This document shows, piece by piece, positions 18,839 through 27,392 of a stretch of 64,000 bases of DNA. A program made the position numbers and the translations under genes. The notes beneath the pieces were generated by a model. The model had not been told where the DNA came from. It made no database searches and saw nothing but the letters and a program-made list of their open reading frames with translations. The stretch lies in the NCBI RefSeq assembly GCF_003994335.1, contig NZ_PNQZ01000031.1, positions 48,945-112,944 of the forward strand, written 5' to 3'. The DNA comes from Asaia sp. W19 (GTDB taxonomy: Bacteria; Pseudomonadota; Alphaproteobacteria; Acetobacterales; Acetobacteraceae). Every line of letters begins with the position of its first letter. Within the stretch, counting starts at the first letter, position 1.

Positions 18839-19441
18839 ATGCTCGCTCAGATCCAGGTGTTCATAGAAGCAGCTCTATCCGTCCTGCTCCTGCTGGGCAT
18901 CGCCTATAACTTCCACATAAGCAAAACGCTCTCGGCTCTGAAGAGCGACAGAGCCAGCCTGATCAAACTTATCGAGAAGCTCGAAACCAGTATAAAGAAC
19001 GCCCATGATGGCGTCGAAAAGCTGCGCGTGGCAGGTCAGGTCAGCGGCCGCCCCTTAAGCCGGACCATCGAGCAGGCTAAGATTGTGGGCGGTGAACTCG
19101 ATACCCTCGTCGACAAAGCAGACTCGAAGGCCGAGCAACTGAGCGTGCTCACGAGACAGGCGGAGACAAGCGAGCAGGCGCTTGGAAAGCTCCTAGAAGA
19201 CGCTTCCGATATCAAACTGGATATGCTTCGAAAGATCGAGACACCCATTCTGCACGATGACGATGATTCGGCCGATAGCGCCACAGAAACTCCTGAAGCC
19301 CAGGCGGAACAACCTCAAACGAGCGATACGCTTTCACGGGTTCCCCATCCTGCGGCCGCCATCTCCTCAAATCTGGACAAGCCGAAGCCCGTTCATCGAA
19401 GCGCACGACAGCGCCTGAGCAGTAAATTCCTGGGCGAATAA
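18839..19441 (+). CDS. DUF6468-like membrane-anchored coiled-coil protein
   Basis: 200 residues: one N-terminal membrane helix (FIEAALSVLLLLGIAYNFHI), a long charged helix probably forming a coiled coil (~27-145), then a disordered acidic/proline-rich tail (DDDDSADSATETPEAQAEQP) and a basic end. Small proteins of this design follow fliM in many alphaproteobacterial flagellar clusters and are annotated DUF6468. The role is unknown; placement suggests a basal-body or switch-associated factor. A GGAGG site lies 11 bases before the ATG. Confidence 0.75.
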   Translation: MLAQIQVFIEAALSVLLLLGIAYNFHISKTLSALKSDRASLIKLIEKLETSIKNAHDGVEKLRVAGQVSGRPLSRTIEQAKIVGGELDTLVDKADSKAEQLSVLTRQAETSEQALGKLLEDASDIKLDMLRKIETPILHDDDDSADSATETPEAQAEQPQTSDTLSRVPHPAAAISSNLDKPKPVHRSARQRLSSKFLGE

Positions 19442-19456
19442 CTCAGCGGGACGATA

Positions 19457-20026
19457 TCACCAGGCGGCGCCACTAACATAACGGGGCTGCGTCGGGCCAG
19501 GATCCGCGAGATTAGACCAGGCACTCCAGTCCCAGCCTGACGTATCACGCCTATTCTCGGCGGCCATTTCCGCCACTGAGGGAACGTTTTTTATTGGCAC
19601 ATGCTGATTTTTTACGATAGGCGACGAGTTCAGCAAGTAGACGAATGCAACATCCGATCCCATGTATACGCAACCGCACCCAATCGGGTCTGCATATAGA
19701 TAAACTAGCCCAGCCGGAGACGGACGATAAGTCATAACGCCTGGGGGCAGCGAATTCATCATCGCATAGCGAGCCGTCGTGTTGGCCGGATGAGCAACAA
19801 ACCCTGCATCCGCTATGCGCTTGCCCATGGTGAGGTACGGCTTGGCTGGTGACTGACAGGACGTCAGTGTCATGAGCGCCGCGAAAGCGCCCCCACTCGA
19901 CCTCGAGAGCAGCGAGCCAGCTCTGAACAGTGCCAACTTGCGACCCTGACTCCCCCTGGTCCCGTACGCCCTGATCGCGTCTTCCGATTGCGAAGCAGGG
20001 CGCGCCCCATCATTGCTAGGTGTCAC
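19457..20026 (-). CDS. Putative lipoprotein of the flgI operon
   Basis: 189 residues, function unknown. From GTG 20026 the protein has a long n-region, a hydrophobic stretch (GGAFAALMTLTSC) ending in a lipobox-like TLTSC, then a mature domain with YLTMGKRIADAGFVAHPANT, YADPIGCGCVYMGSDVAFVY and a Trp-rich tail (GWDWSAWSNL). The GTG lies ten bases after the upstream gene's stop, so it is the fourth gene of flgI-flgJ-flgN-lipoprotein. A frame from 20140 would start inside flgN and is unlikely. The n-region is unusually long for a lipoprotein, so the exact start is uncertain. Secretion and operon position suggest a cell-envelope role near the P-ring. Confidence 0.65.
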   Translation of the reverse strand: MTPSNDGARPASQSEDAIRAYGTRGSQGRKLALFRAGSLLSRSSGGAFAALMTLTSCQSPAKPYLTMGKRIADAGFVAHPANTTARYAMMNSLPPGVMTYRPSPAGLVYLYADPIGCGCVYMGSDVAFVYLLNSSPIVKNQHVPIKNVPSVAEMAAENRRDTSGWDWSAWSNLADPGPTQPRYVSGAAW

Positions 20027-20036
20027 TTTCCGATTC

Positions 20037-20444
20037 TCAAATATCGCTACGCAGGGTGAGCGCCTCACTTTGCGCCGTTCGAGCAGCATAGCGGCCGGAT
20101 GCACTATAGGCTTGCTGCTCCTCGTCCACATGCGGCGCACAGATCAATTTCAGGAACTCGGTCTGCGCGGCAGAAACATGCTCGAGGAGAGCTTGATTCT
20201 CCGCAACACGCTGGATCAAATTACTCATCGTCGGTGCTAGAGCCGCCTTGTTTCCATTTTCTCGTTCGAAGCGAAGCAATGCCTCTTCCAGCAGATTGGA
20301 GAGCTTCATCTTGCGCTCTAGTAGAGCCTCAACCGCTTCCGGCTTACCGGCGCGTAGCTGAGCATTTTCCTCCTCAAGCAAGACCATAAAACGCGAAATA
20401 ATCTTTTTGACCGCTATCGAACCGTCAGTTCCTGCGCCGTTCAT
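20037..20444 (-). CDS. flgN: FlgN-like flagellar chaperone
   Basis: 135 residues, almost wholly helical, with heptad-like leucines: RFMVLLEEENAQLRAGKPEA, LLERKMKLSNLLEEALLRFE, LAPTMSNLIQRVAENQALLE. This is the design of FlgN/FlgN-like export chaperones for FlgK and FlgL; residue conservation in the family is low, so the assignment rests on size, helix pattern and position after flgJ. The ATG overlaps the flgJ stop (ATGA). Confidence 0.72.
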   Translation of the reverse strand: MNGAGTDGSIAVKKIISRFMVLLEEENAQLRAGKPEAVEALLERKMKLSNLLEEALLRFERENGNKAALAPTMSNLIQRVAENQALLEHVSAAQTEFLKLICAPHVDEEQQAYSASGRYAARTAQSEALTLRSDI

Positions 20445-20776
20445 GACCCCGATTGCTCCTGCATCGCTAGTATCTGTCTGTAGACACTCTCCGCGATACC
20501 CACACCGCCATTCTTCGCGATCTGCTTACCCATCTCCAGCACCTGCAACGAACGGAACTGCTTCTCGGCTGCCCCCCCACCGAACGCGTTATCGGACACG
20601 TCAGCGGTATCGAACATGGGTTGAAGCAACTCCCCCAGCGCGAGGCCCTCGAATGACTCCGCAGTTTCACGCGCCTTGTCGGCGCTTGCGCTACGGGCCT
20701 TCCTCTGTGCATCGTCAAGAGCGTCGTTCTGCGCGCCGGAAAGAGGGGAAACCGCTGGAAGCGTCATGCCTATCAT
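20441..20776 (-). CDS. flgJ: Rod-binding protein FlgJ (single-domain)
   Basis: Rod-capping or rod-assembly factor, 111 residues. It has only the N-terminal rod-binding domain of enteric FlgJ (ETAESFEGLALGELLQPMFD, FGGGAAEKQFRSLQVLEMGK, IAKNGGVGIAESVYRQIL); the muramidase half is absent, as is typical in alphaproteobacteria. The lytic activity is probably supplied by the separate SLT protein at 22280-23122. Starts one base after the flgI stop and overlaps flgN by four. Confidence 0.92.
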   Translation of the reverse strand: MIGMTLPAVSPLSGAQNDALDDAQRKARSASADKARETAESFEGLALGELLQPMFDTADVSDNAFGGGAAEKQFRSLQVLEMGKQIAKNGGVGIAESVYRQILAMQEQSGS

Positions 20777-20777
20777 C

Positions 20778-21920
20778 TTATCGTACCTCTAGATCGGCTT
20801 GTAGCGCCCCGTCGGCCTTGATCGCCTGCAGGATACTGATCATATCCCGTGGCCCCATACCAAGGGCATTCAAGCCCGCAACCAGACTGGCGAGAGTCGG
20901 GCCTTCGCGTAGTATCCCCAGCCGGTGGGAGCTGTCTGTGCTGGCGTCGATTTGTGTGCGCGGCACGATCGCCGTCGTTCCATTGGAAAAGGGCGCAGGC
21001 TGGGCAATGAGCGGAGTCTCTGTCACTTGGATCGTCAGGTTTCCCTGAGCGATGGCAACAGTGCTGATACGCACATTATCCCCCATGACGATTGTTCCGC
21101 TCGCTTCATCAACAATGACCTTCGCCATTGTGTCTGGTTCGATCATGAGGTCTCCGATCCTATAAAGCAGAGAAGGAGCGTCCCGTCCCGCCATATTCAC
21201 GGAGATCGTCCGTGGGTCATCCATACGCGCCATACCCCGCCCCAGAGAACGATTGATCGCGGTGACGATCCTGTTTGCAGTCGTGAAGTTCGGATTGCGC
21301 AGGGAAAGATGGATCAGTCCGCCACTCCCGAGAACAACCGGAACCTCTCGCTCAACCACGGCCCCGTTGGCGATATGCCCTGTCGTCGGAATATTGCGCG
21401 TCGCGGAAGCTGCGGCACCCCCGACGGCGAAGGCGTTCGTAACGAGCGATCCTTGCGCAACGGCGTAGACCTCGCCGTCGGCCGCCTGGAGCGGCGTCAC
21501 AAGCAGAGTGCCCCCTGCGAGGTCCCGGGCATCACCAACGGCAGAGACGGTCACGTCAATACGACCGCCCCCATGAGAAAACGGAGGGAGGGTCGCCGTG
21601 ACCATCACAGCGGCAACATCGTGAGTTTGCAGCTGCACTTCGCGATCTCGGATATTCACCCCGAGCCTGTTCAGCATGCTTATGAGGGTCTCACGCGTGA
21701 AAATCGTGTTCGTCAATCGATCGCCGGTCCCGCGCAGACCGACAACGAGTCCGTACCCCACAAGCTGGTTATCGCGCACACCCTCATAATCGACGATGTC
21801 TTTCACCCGCACGGCCGTCGCATTCGCGACTGGCGCATAGAGCCCGACGCCAATCAATAAGCAGAACATGGGCCCGCAAACGAAGCGACCGATCGTGCCT
21901 CCACTATTCCGGAAGCGCAT
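20778..21920 (-). CDS. flgI: Flagellar P-ring protein FlgI
   Basis: Periplasmic P-ring subunit, about 380 residues from ATG 21920. A signal peptide (FVCGPMFCLLIGVGLYAPVA, then NATA) precedes the family's mature start VKDIVDYEGVRDNQLVGYGL, then VVGLRGTGDRLTNTIFTRET and LNRLGVNIRDREVQLQTHDV. The C-terminus has LGILREGPTLASLVAGLNAL and GPRDMISILQAIKADGALQA. A TTG at 21983 in the same frame would lengthen the n-region by 21 residues; the ATG gives a normal signal peptide. First gene of a four-gene operon. Confidence 0.96.
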   Translation of the reverse strand: MRFRNSGGTIGRFVCGPMFCLLIGVGLYAPVANATAVRVKDIVDYEGVRDNQLVGYGLVVGLRGTGDRLTNTIFTRETLISMLNRLGVNIRDREVQLQTHDVAAVMVTATLPPFSHGGGRIDVTVSAVGDARDLAGGTLLVTPLQAADGEVYAVAQGSLVTNAFAVGGAAASATRNIPTTGHIANGAVVEREVPVVLGSGGLIHLSLRNPNFTTANRIVTAINRSLGRGMARMDDPRTISVNMAGRDAPSLLYRIGDLMIEPDTMAKVIVDEASGTIVMGDNVRISTVAIAQGNLTIQVTETPLIAQPAPFSNGTTAIVPRTQIDASTDSSHRLGILREGPTLASLVAGLNALGMGPRDMISILQAIKADGALQADLEVR

Positions 21921-22279
21921 TACATGACCGCGCAGCCCAGCTCGAGTCCTCGCAAGAAACGTGGAACGGAATTTTGTGATCAAGCGGAATACCCTGCACC
22001 GTCGACTGCCATCGTTAACGAGGGCCTGTTTGCGGGAGCCTACGATAAGGAAGAGTCGCTTTCAACCACAACAAGGTTAATGCTTCGTATCGCAGGGACG
22101 TTTGAGATGCTGCCGCAACGCTGCGGAAAATTATGGTTGGCTCAGCCTGCGGTAATCCTGTAACGGAACGCAGGCATCTTTTGTCTGAATGGCCGCTCCG
22201 AGTGCGGTGAGTCCTCATCCCATGACCGGCTGCCAATAGGCGGCCTGCCCTCAATTTCGCTGGTAGGCGATCTGGAAGC
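21921..22279. other. 359-base divergent promoter region, flgI / lytic transglycosylase
   Basis: Short overlapping frames on both strands carry no motif. The region must contain start signals for the flgI operon (minus) and the SLT gene (plus). I cannot point to defined promoter boxes. Confidence 0.4.
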
Positions 22280-23122
22280 ATGACCGCAGAACAATCCTCC
22301 GGTTTAAAAAAAGGCAGTCTGCGCCTCGCTGCGCTGTGTATCGCTATTATTGCGCCTGCCGCACCGGGGCGTGCCCAAAGCTTCCAGGCGGAACAGTGCC
22401 GTATCGCATCGAATCAGGCAGAACGCTCGCTCCACATTCCTGATGGTTTCCTGTACGCGATCAGTCGGGTCGAGAGCGGAAAGACCGATGCGCAGGGACA
22501 TCTCTCAGCATGGCCATGGACAATCATGGCAAACGGGGTTGGCCATTATTACGATAGCAAGCAAGAGGCCATCACAGCTGCTACGGAGTTCCGCAAGGAA
22601 GGTGTCCTGTCAATCGACGTCGGCTGTCTGCAAGTGAACCTGCAACAGCATCCCGATGCTTTCCCGACACTTGACCAGGCATTCGACCCTATGTCGAATG
22701 CCCTTTATGCGGGACGTTTCCTCACCCAGATGCACGACAAGATGGGCAGTTGGCCACGTGCCGCCGCGGCTTATCACTCACAGACCCCGGGGCTCGGAAC
22801 TCCCTATCAGTGGAAAGTGCTCGAGACCTGGGCAATACCGGACGACGAGCAGGTTGCACCCGTAGCGAACCAAAAGCGTCCGCTCCGCGGCGCCCCAGTG
22901 GCCGTGCCGGAAAAAACACGCAGTCAATCACCGTACGGCGACGCTATCCTCGCAGATGCGGGCGAAGGGTCGCGCCCCGTGGTGAAAGCGTTCCACCCGT
23001 TCCAGGGATTTAGTCATTTTACGCAGCCCCCTCTCCACCGGTCCGGGATGAACGGGATGAAGGGACGCAGTCTTGCCTCGTACAGGAGCATGCCAACACA
23101 ACTGGCACGCCCTACAGGGTGA
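22280..23122 (+). CDS. Lytic transglycosylase, flagellar muramidase candidate
   Basis: Exported SLT-fold peptidoglycan lyase, 280 residues. A signal peptide (LRLAALCIAIIAPAAPGRAQ) is followed by the catalytic region: LHIPDGFLYAISRVESGKTD contains the catalytic Glu (VESG), then SIDVGCLQVNLQQHPDAF and ALYAGRFLTQMHDKMGSWPR before AAAAYHS. These match the SLT motifs ES, GxxQ and AYH. The C-terminal ~80 residues are basic and probably disordered. It sits between the P-ring operon and a flagellin-glycosylation gene and probably opens the wall for the rod, replacing the missing FlgJ enzyme half, as SltF does in Rhodobacter. Confidence 0.88.
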   Translation: MTAEQSSGLKKGSLRLAALCIAIIAPAAPGRAQSFQAEQCRIASNQAERSLHIPDGFLYAISRVESGKTDAQGHLSAWPWTIMANGVGHYYDSKQEAITAATEFRKEGVLSIDVGCLQVNLQQHPDAFPTLDQAFDPMSNALYAGRFLTQMHDKMGSWPRAAAAYHSQTPGLGTPYQWKVLETWAIPDDEQVAPVANQKRPLRGAPVAVPEKTRSQSPYGDAILADAGEGSRPVVKAFHPFQGFSHFTQPPLHRSGMNGMKGRSLASYRSMPTQLARPTG

Positions 23123-23126
23123 CCCG

Positions 23127-24716
23127 TCAGGCCGGGCGCATGTCGATCCATAGCCTCAAAGCTTTGGCAACCTCTTCGAGGACAGGCTGAAACGAACGCT
23201 GGTTTGAGCGAAAAACCCGCATCGTAGGGTACCAGGGGCTTCCCGTCCCTTCGTCCCCCCATCGCCAACACGCATCCCATCGGCTTATCAACCAGACCGG
23301 ACATCCCAGTGCGCCCGCCAAATGGACCGGGGATGTGTCGACCGAAATGATCAGGTCGAGACCGCGCATGAGAGCTGCGGTATCGGCCAGATCGCGGACG
23401 TCGCCCATGGGATCGTAAATCATTTGGCCGGTCCAGGCCTTCAATTCCTCCCTTGGCGCTCCAAACTGAAGATTAACGAAAATGGCGTCCGCCGGCAAAA
23501 TCGCGCCCGCCATGTCGTTAAATGAAATTGAACGACGCATGTCCGCGAGCGCGAATTCCGAACGATGGCGTCTTTCGCCTGCCCACACCAACCCGATACG
23601 CGGACGCCCGGAAGGCAGTAGCGCGCCCATTCTTTCGCGATCACTCGGGACCTCTGAGAGATAAGGCACCGCAGCGGGAATGTCATGTACGGTCCGCATG
23701 CCGGTTATGTAGGGAAGATCGGGGATCGGAGATACGTAGTCATAGGCGCCAGTCTCGCTGATCACGCCAGGCTCAAGCACCGTCATATCAGGGAAAGAAT
23801 GTCGAAGTAGACGAATGAGGGGCTGTGGGACGGAGATATCAACTCGTGCGCCGCGCGCGGCAAGCGTGGAGGCATGGCGTATGAACTGAAGCGTGTCTCC
23901 AAGACCCTGCTCCTGGAAAAGAAGAATGCGCTTGCCCGCAACATCGACTTCCGGGCGTAGCCGCGGCATAGCACGCAGCCACTCCTGCTGCCTGCCGATC
24001 TGCAACTCCCGACCGAAATAGACCGGCCACCCCCGTTCGAACTGGCCCGCTTTTATCAGTGTACATGCGTAACCGAAAATTATGGCCTTGCGTCCGGACT
24101 CACGCCTCAAAGCCTTTTCATACCAAGGGAGCGCTTCAGTAGAGCGATTGAGCCGCTCAAGAGCACATCCAGCATTATTCAACAAAGAAGCGGTCTCGTC
24201 GCCATCCTTGAAAAGGCTTTTCAGGACCTCCAGAGCTTCCGCAGGATATCCCACTTCCAGCAGGGACATACTGATGAACTCGCCTATCTCCGCCTTGTGC
24301 TCAGGGTAGGTCGCCATCATACGCGCGAAACTCGCGCACCCTCCCCCCAAATCCCCACGTACAATCTGCAAATGAGCGAGAAATGCTTGCGCGGGAACCT
24401 TGTCAGGTTGCAGACGGATGACGTTGCGCAAGAGGATTTCTACAATATCGTACCGCGTCGTAAAGCGCAGGACGAGCGACGCGCCCGCCATGGAAAGCTG
24501 CCACTCCTGTTGATGAACAGCGATCGTCTCAAGGATAAGCTTAAGTCCCGCCATACCGTCGCCGGCGCCTAGCAACGCTTCACAGGTTTCAACGAATTTT
24601 TCAGGAGCAGGGGGCATGCCGGGGTTTTTCGACCACGCCTCCCCGGTCGACGGTGCATCATCCACCGCTCGCGGAACAAGGCTTTGCGGGTCATGTGTCA
24701 TGCGATCACCGATCAT
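23127..24716 (-). CDS. TPR glycosyltransferase, second FlmG-like protein
   Basis: 529 residues, paralogous in layout to 9065-10474. The N-terminal ~270 residues are helical repeats (LRFTTRYDIVEILLRNVIRL, PAEALEVLKSLFKDGDETAS, ALERLNRSTEALPWYEKALR). The C-terminal transferase part has ILLFQEQGLGDTLQFIRHAS, IGLVWAGERRHRSEFALADM, and DLIISVDTSPVHLAGALGCP then VWLISRWDACWRWG. Two such enzymes in one flagellar island suggest either two sugars or two protein targets. Convergent with the SLT gene (four bases between stops). ATG 24701 with a GGTGA site is an alternative start. Confidence 0.8.
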   Translation of the reverse strand: MIGDRMTHDPQSLVPRAVDDAPSTGEAWSKNPGMPPAPEKFVETCEALLGAGDGMAGLKLILETIAVHQQEWQLSMAGASLVLRFTTRYDIVEILLRNVIRLQPDKVPAQAFLAHLQIVRGDLGGGCASFARMMATYPEHKAEIGEFISMSLLEVGYPAEALEVLKSLFKDGDETASLLNNAGCALERLNRSTEALPWYEKALRRESGRKAIIFGYACTLIKAGQFERGWPVYFGRELQIGRQQEWLRAMPRLRPEVDVAGKRILLFQEQGLGDTLQFIRHASTLAARGARVDISVPQPLIRLLRHSFPDMTVLEPGVISETGAYDYVSPIPDLPYITGMRTVHDIPAAVPYLSEVPSDRERMGALLPSGRPRIGLVWAGERRHRSEFALADMRRSISFNDMAGAILPADAIFVNLQFGAPREELKAWTGQMIYDPMGDVRDLADTAALMRGLDLIISVDTSPVHLAGALGCPVWLISRWDACWRWGDEGTGSPWYPTMRVFRSNQRSFQPVLEEVAKALRLWIDMRPA

Positions 24717-24925
24717 GTTCGGACTATTGATTGGGCGGGTTCGCGATCAATGAACGCGTAACGCTTAATATCTTGCCTCATCCGCGCGAGTCGGGATACC
24801 TCTAGCCTCGAGATTCGGGCGCAAAGCGGAACAATTTGCGCCACATACCCCACAGAACGCTCCGTCTGGGTTTCCTGCATTCAAGAGCAGGCGCCATAAC
24901 GACGAAGGCTAGGAAAGCGGACATC

Positions 24926-27121
24926 TTGGATAGCGCAAACGTTTCCCCGGTCTCCCCCCCCTCCCCCAACCGCCCCTACTCTGGCGGAAAAACAGCCGCA
25001 CGCCTCCTTTCATCTCTCTCGGGTCAGGTTAACCGCGCTTCGCAATCAGTTCGCGACGGCAGTTACAAAACGTCCTGGCGCAGGGCTATTCCGGGCACCG
25101 ATGTCGGTCTCGCCATCGGCGTGCTCCTGCTTCTTTCGATCCTGATCATCCCACTTCCAACCTTCATCCTCGATCTTGGCCTGTCGCTGTCGATCACCTC
25201 CAGCGTACTCGTTCTGATGGTCTCTCTGTTCCTCGAACGTCCGATCGAGTTCACCTCTTTTCCCACTCTGCTTCTGTTGACGACGCTGCTTAGGCTCTCT
25301 CTTGAAATCGCCACGACACGCCTGATTCTGAGCCATGGAAGTGAGGGGACTTACGCCGCGGGCCACGTCGTTGCGGCATTCGGTGGTTTCTTGATGGCGG
25401 GCGATGTCGTGATCGGCGGCATCGTGTTCAGTATCCTTCTCGTCGTGAATTTCATGGTGATCACGAAAGGGTCCGGGCGTATTGCCGAGGTGGCGGCGCG
25501 CTTCTTTCTGGACTCGATGCCGGGAAAGCAGATGGCCATCGACGCGGAGCTCTCGTCGGGTGCCATCAACGACAAGGTCGCGCGGCTGAAACGCAAGGAA
25601 CTCGAGGATGAGAGTTCGTTCTACGGTGCCATGGATGGCGCCGCAAAATTCGTGCGAGGAGACGCGATTGCCGCGCTCATCATCACAGCCATCAACATCG
25701 TGGGGGGGCTCGCCATCGGCGTTCTCCGCTACGGCATGCCGATCGGTGATGCGGCGAGCACGTTCACCACACTCACGGTAGGTGATGGTCTCGTCTCACA
25801 AATCCCGGCCCTGCTCGTTTCAACGGCTTCTGGTATCGTCGTCACGAAAGGCGGCACCTCCGGCTCTGCGGACGTCACCCTTGTCCGTCAGCTCGGCGGA
25901 AATCCCAAGCCCATGGCCATGGCCGCGGTGCTGTCCGGCTGTTTCGCACTTATGCCCGGCCTGCCTGCATTTCCGTTTCTGACCATTGGCGCGCTCGCCG
26001 GAGCTGCCGCATGGTGGCGTTGGAAAGTCCCGGCGTCCGATGACGCGGAAGCTGAGGTGAGCGATACCGCCCCCGCTCCCTCCGCCACCCCTATTTCCGA
26101 AGTCCTCAAGTTGGACCTTCTGCGCCTGGAGCTTGGTTTCGGGCTTCTTCCCATGACCAACGGGGAAAACGCGCAGCTCACCGAGCAGATCAAGGCGCTG
26201 AGAAGAACCATCGCCTCCGAAATGGGATTCATCACACCGCCTATCCGGATACAGGACAATATCGTCCTCCCATCCGATCGCTACGTGATCAAGCTCAAGG
26301 AGATTACGATCGGCTCAGGAGAAGTGCGCCCCGGTCGTCTTATGGCGATGACGCCGTCGGGAGGCACGCCGGACCTTGAGGGCGAGAGAACGACCGAACC
26401 TGCTTTCGGTCTTCCGGCGGTGTGGATCGCTCCTGCGCTGAAGCCCAAAGCCATGGCTCTGAAATGTACCGTTGTCGATCCTGCGAGCGTGCTTGTTACG
26501 CATCTGAGCGAACTTGTGAGACAAAACCTGCCTGACCTGCTCACATACGTCGCCACGCAGAGCCTGTTGGATGAACTGCCCCGAGATCAGCAGAAGCTCG
26601 TGGGCGACCTGATCCCTTCTCAGGTAACCCTGAGTACGGTTCAACGGGTTTTGCAGTCCCTGCTGGCGGAGCGCGTCTCGATACGTGACCTGCCGACAAT
26701 CCTAGAGAGCATCCAGGAAGGCAATGGCCTGGGTCTGCGCGGGATCCAGGCATTGACGGGCCACGTTCGTATCCGTCTTTCACGACAGATCTGCAGCGGA
26801 TTGGAGGGTCCAGCGGGATATATTCCCATGATCACGCTTTCTCCCGAATGGGAGAATGATTTCGCCAACCATATCGCCGGACAGGGAGACGAACGGCGCC
26901 TGGCCATGCCGCCCTCGATGCTCAATCGCTTCGTGCTCAAGCTGCGCGATGCCTTCAATGCAGTGTCCACGAGCGGTGAAGTACCCGTCATCGTGGTCTC
27001 TTCTGCGGTCCGTGACCCCATGCGCTCCATCGTCGAGCGTGTCCGCCCGGCGGTGCCCGTATTATCGCAGGCCGAAATCTATCCTCGAGCGCGGATCAAG
27101 ACGGTGGAAACAATCTCCTAG
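24926..27121 (+). CDS. flhA: Flagellar export gate protein FlhA
   Basis: Inner-membrane component of the type III export gate, about 731 residues. The multi-pass half begins at GLAIGVLLLLSILIIPLPTF; the FHIPEP signature follows (GRIAEVAARFFLDSMPGKQM, AIDAELSSGAINDKVARLKR). The cytoplasmic C-terminal half binds chaperones and substrates (LVTHLSELVRQNLPDLLTYV, VTLSTVQRVLQSLLAERVSI). I prefer TTG 24926 because AGGAAAG precedes it by eight bases; a frame start at 24836 adds 30 residues without a ribosome site. Even so there is an unusual ~50-residue Ser/Pro-rich N-terminal extension before the first helix. Confidence 0.95.
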   Translation: MDSANVSPVSPPSPNRPYSGGKTAARLLSSLSGQVNRASQSVRDGSYKTSWRRAIPGTDVGLAIGVLLLLSILIIPLPTFILDLGLSLSITSSVLVLMVSLFLERPIEFTSFPTLLLLTTLLRLSLEIATTRLILSHGSEGTYAAGHVVAAFGGFLMAGDVVIGGIVFSILLVVNFMVITKGSGRIAEVAARFFLDSMPGKQMAIDAELSSGAINDKVARLKRKELEDESSFYGAMDGAAKFVRGDAIAALIITAINIVGGLAIGVLRYGMPIGDAASTFTTLTVGDGLVSQIPALLVSTASGIVVTKGGTSGSADVTLVRQLGGNPKPMAMAAVLSGCFALMPGLPAFPFLTIGALAGAAAWWRWKVPASDDAEAEVSDTAPAPSATPISEVLKLDLLRLELGFGLLPMTNGENAQLTEQIKALRRTIASEMGFITPPIRIQDNIVLPSDRYVIKLKEITIGSGEVRPGRLMAMTPSGGTPDLEGERTTEPAFGLPAVWIAPALKPKAMALKCTVVDPASVLVTHLSELVRQNLPDLLTYVATQSLLDELPRDQQKLVGDLIPSQVTLSTVQRVLQSLLAERVSIRDLPTILESIQEGNGLGLRGIQALTGHVRIRLSRQICSGLEGPAGYIPMITLSPEWENDFANHIAGQGDERRLAMPPSMLNRFVLKLRDAFNAVSTSGEVPVIVVSSAVRDPMRSIVERVRPAVPVLSQAEIYPRARIKTVETIS

Positions 27122-27392
27122 TTTCGCGTCCTTAAAATTTTCACAGCTGAAATCGAAGCGAAGAGGTGCCTAGTAGCGGGGAGGTTCCGGACTGACGACT
27201 GCTGCGCGTCCTGTCGACGAAATTGGCTGCCGATTAGCCGAAACGTTCCGTGCATCGCATTGTGCGCCGCATCACTTGATGATTGACAATAGCAACAAAC
27301 AGTCCTCTCTTCGCTTTCCTCCAAAGTTCAGTCGGTACCGCGCGCGTCATGACGCATGGGAGACATAGAAAGAAAAAGCGAGGAGTCTCGAC

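Noticed and set aside
20407..21048. 213-codon plus-strand frame across flgJ and flgN
   Set aside because: Opposes two well-supported genes and has a low-complexity Arg/Ser/Pro translation.
20925..21860. 311-codon plus-strand frame opposite flgI
   Set aside because: Arg/His-rich translation without motifs, wholly inside flgI on the other strand.
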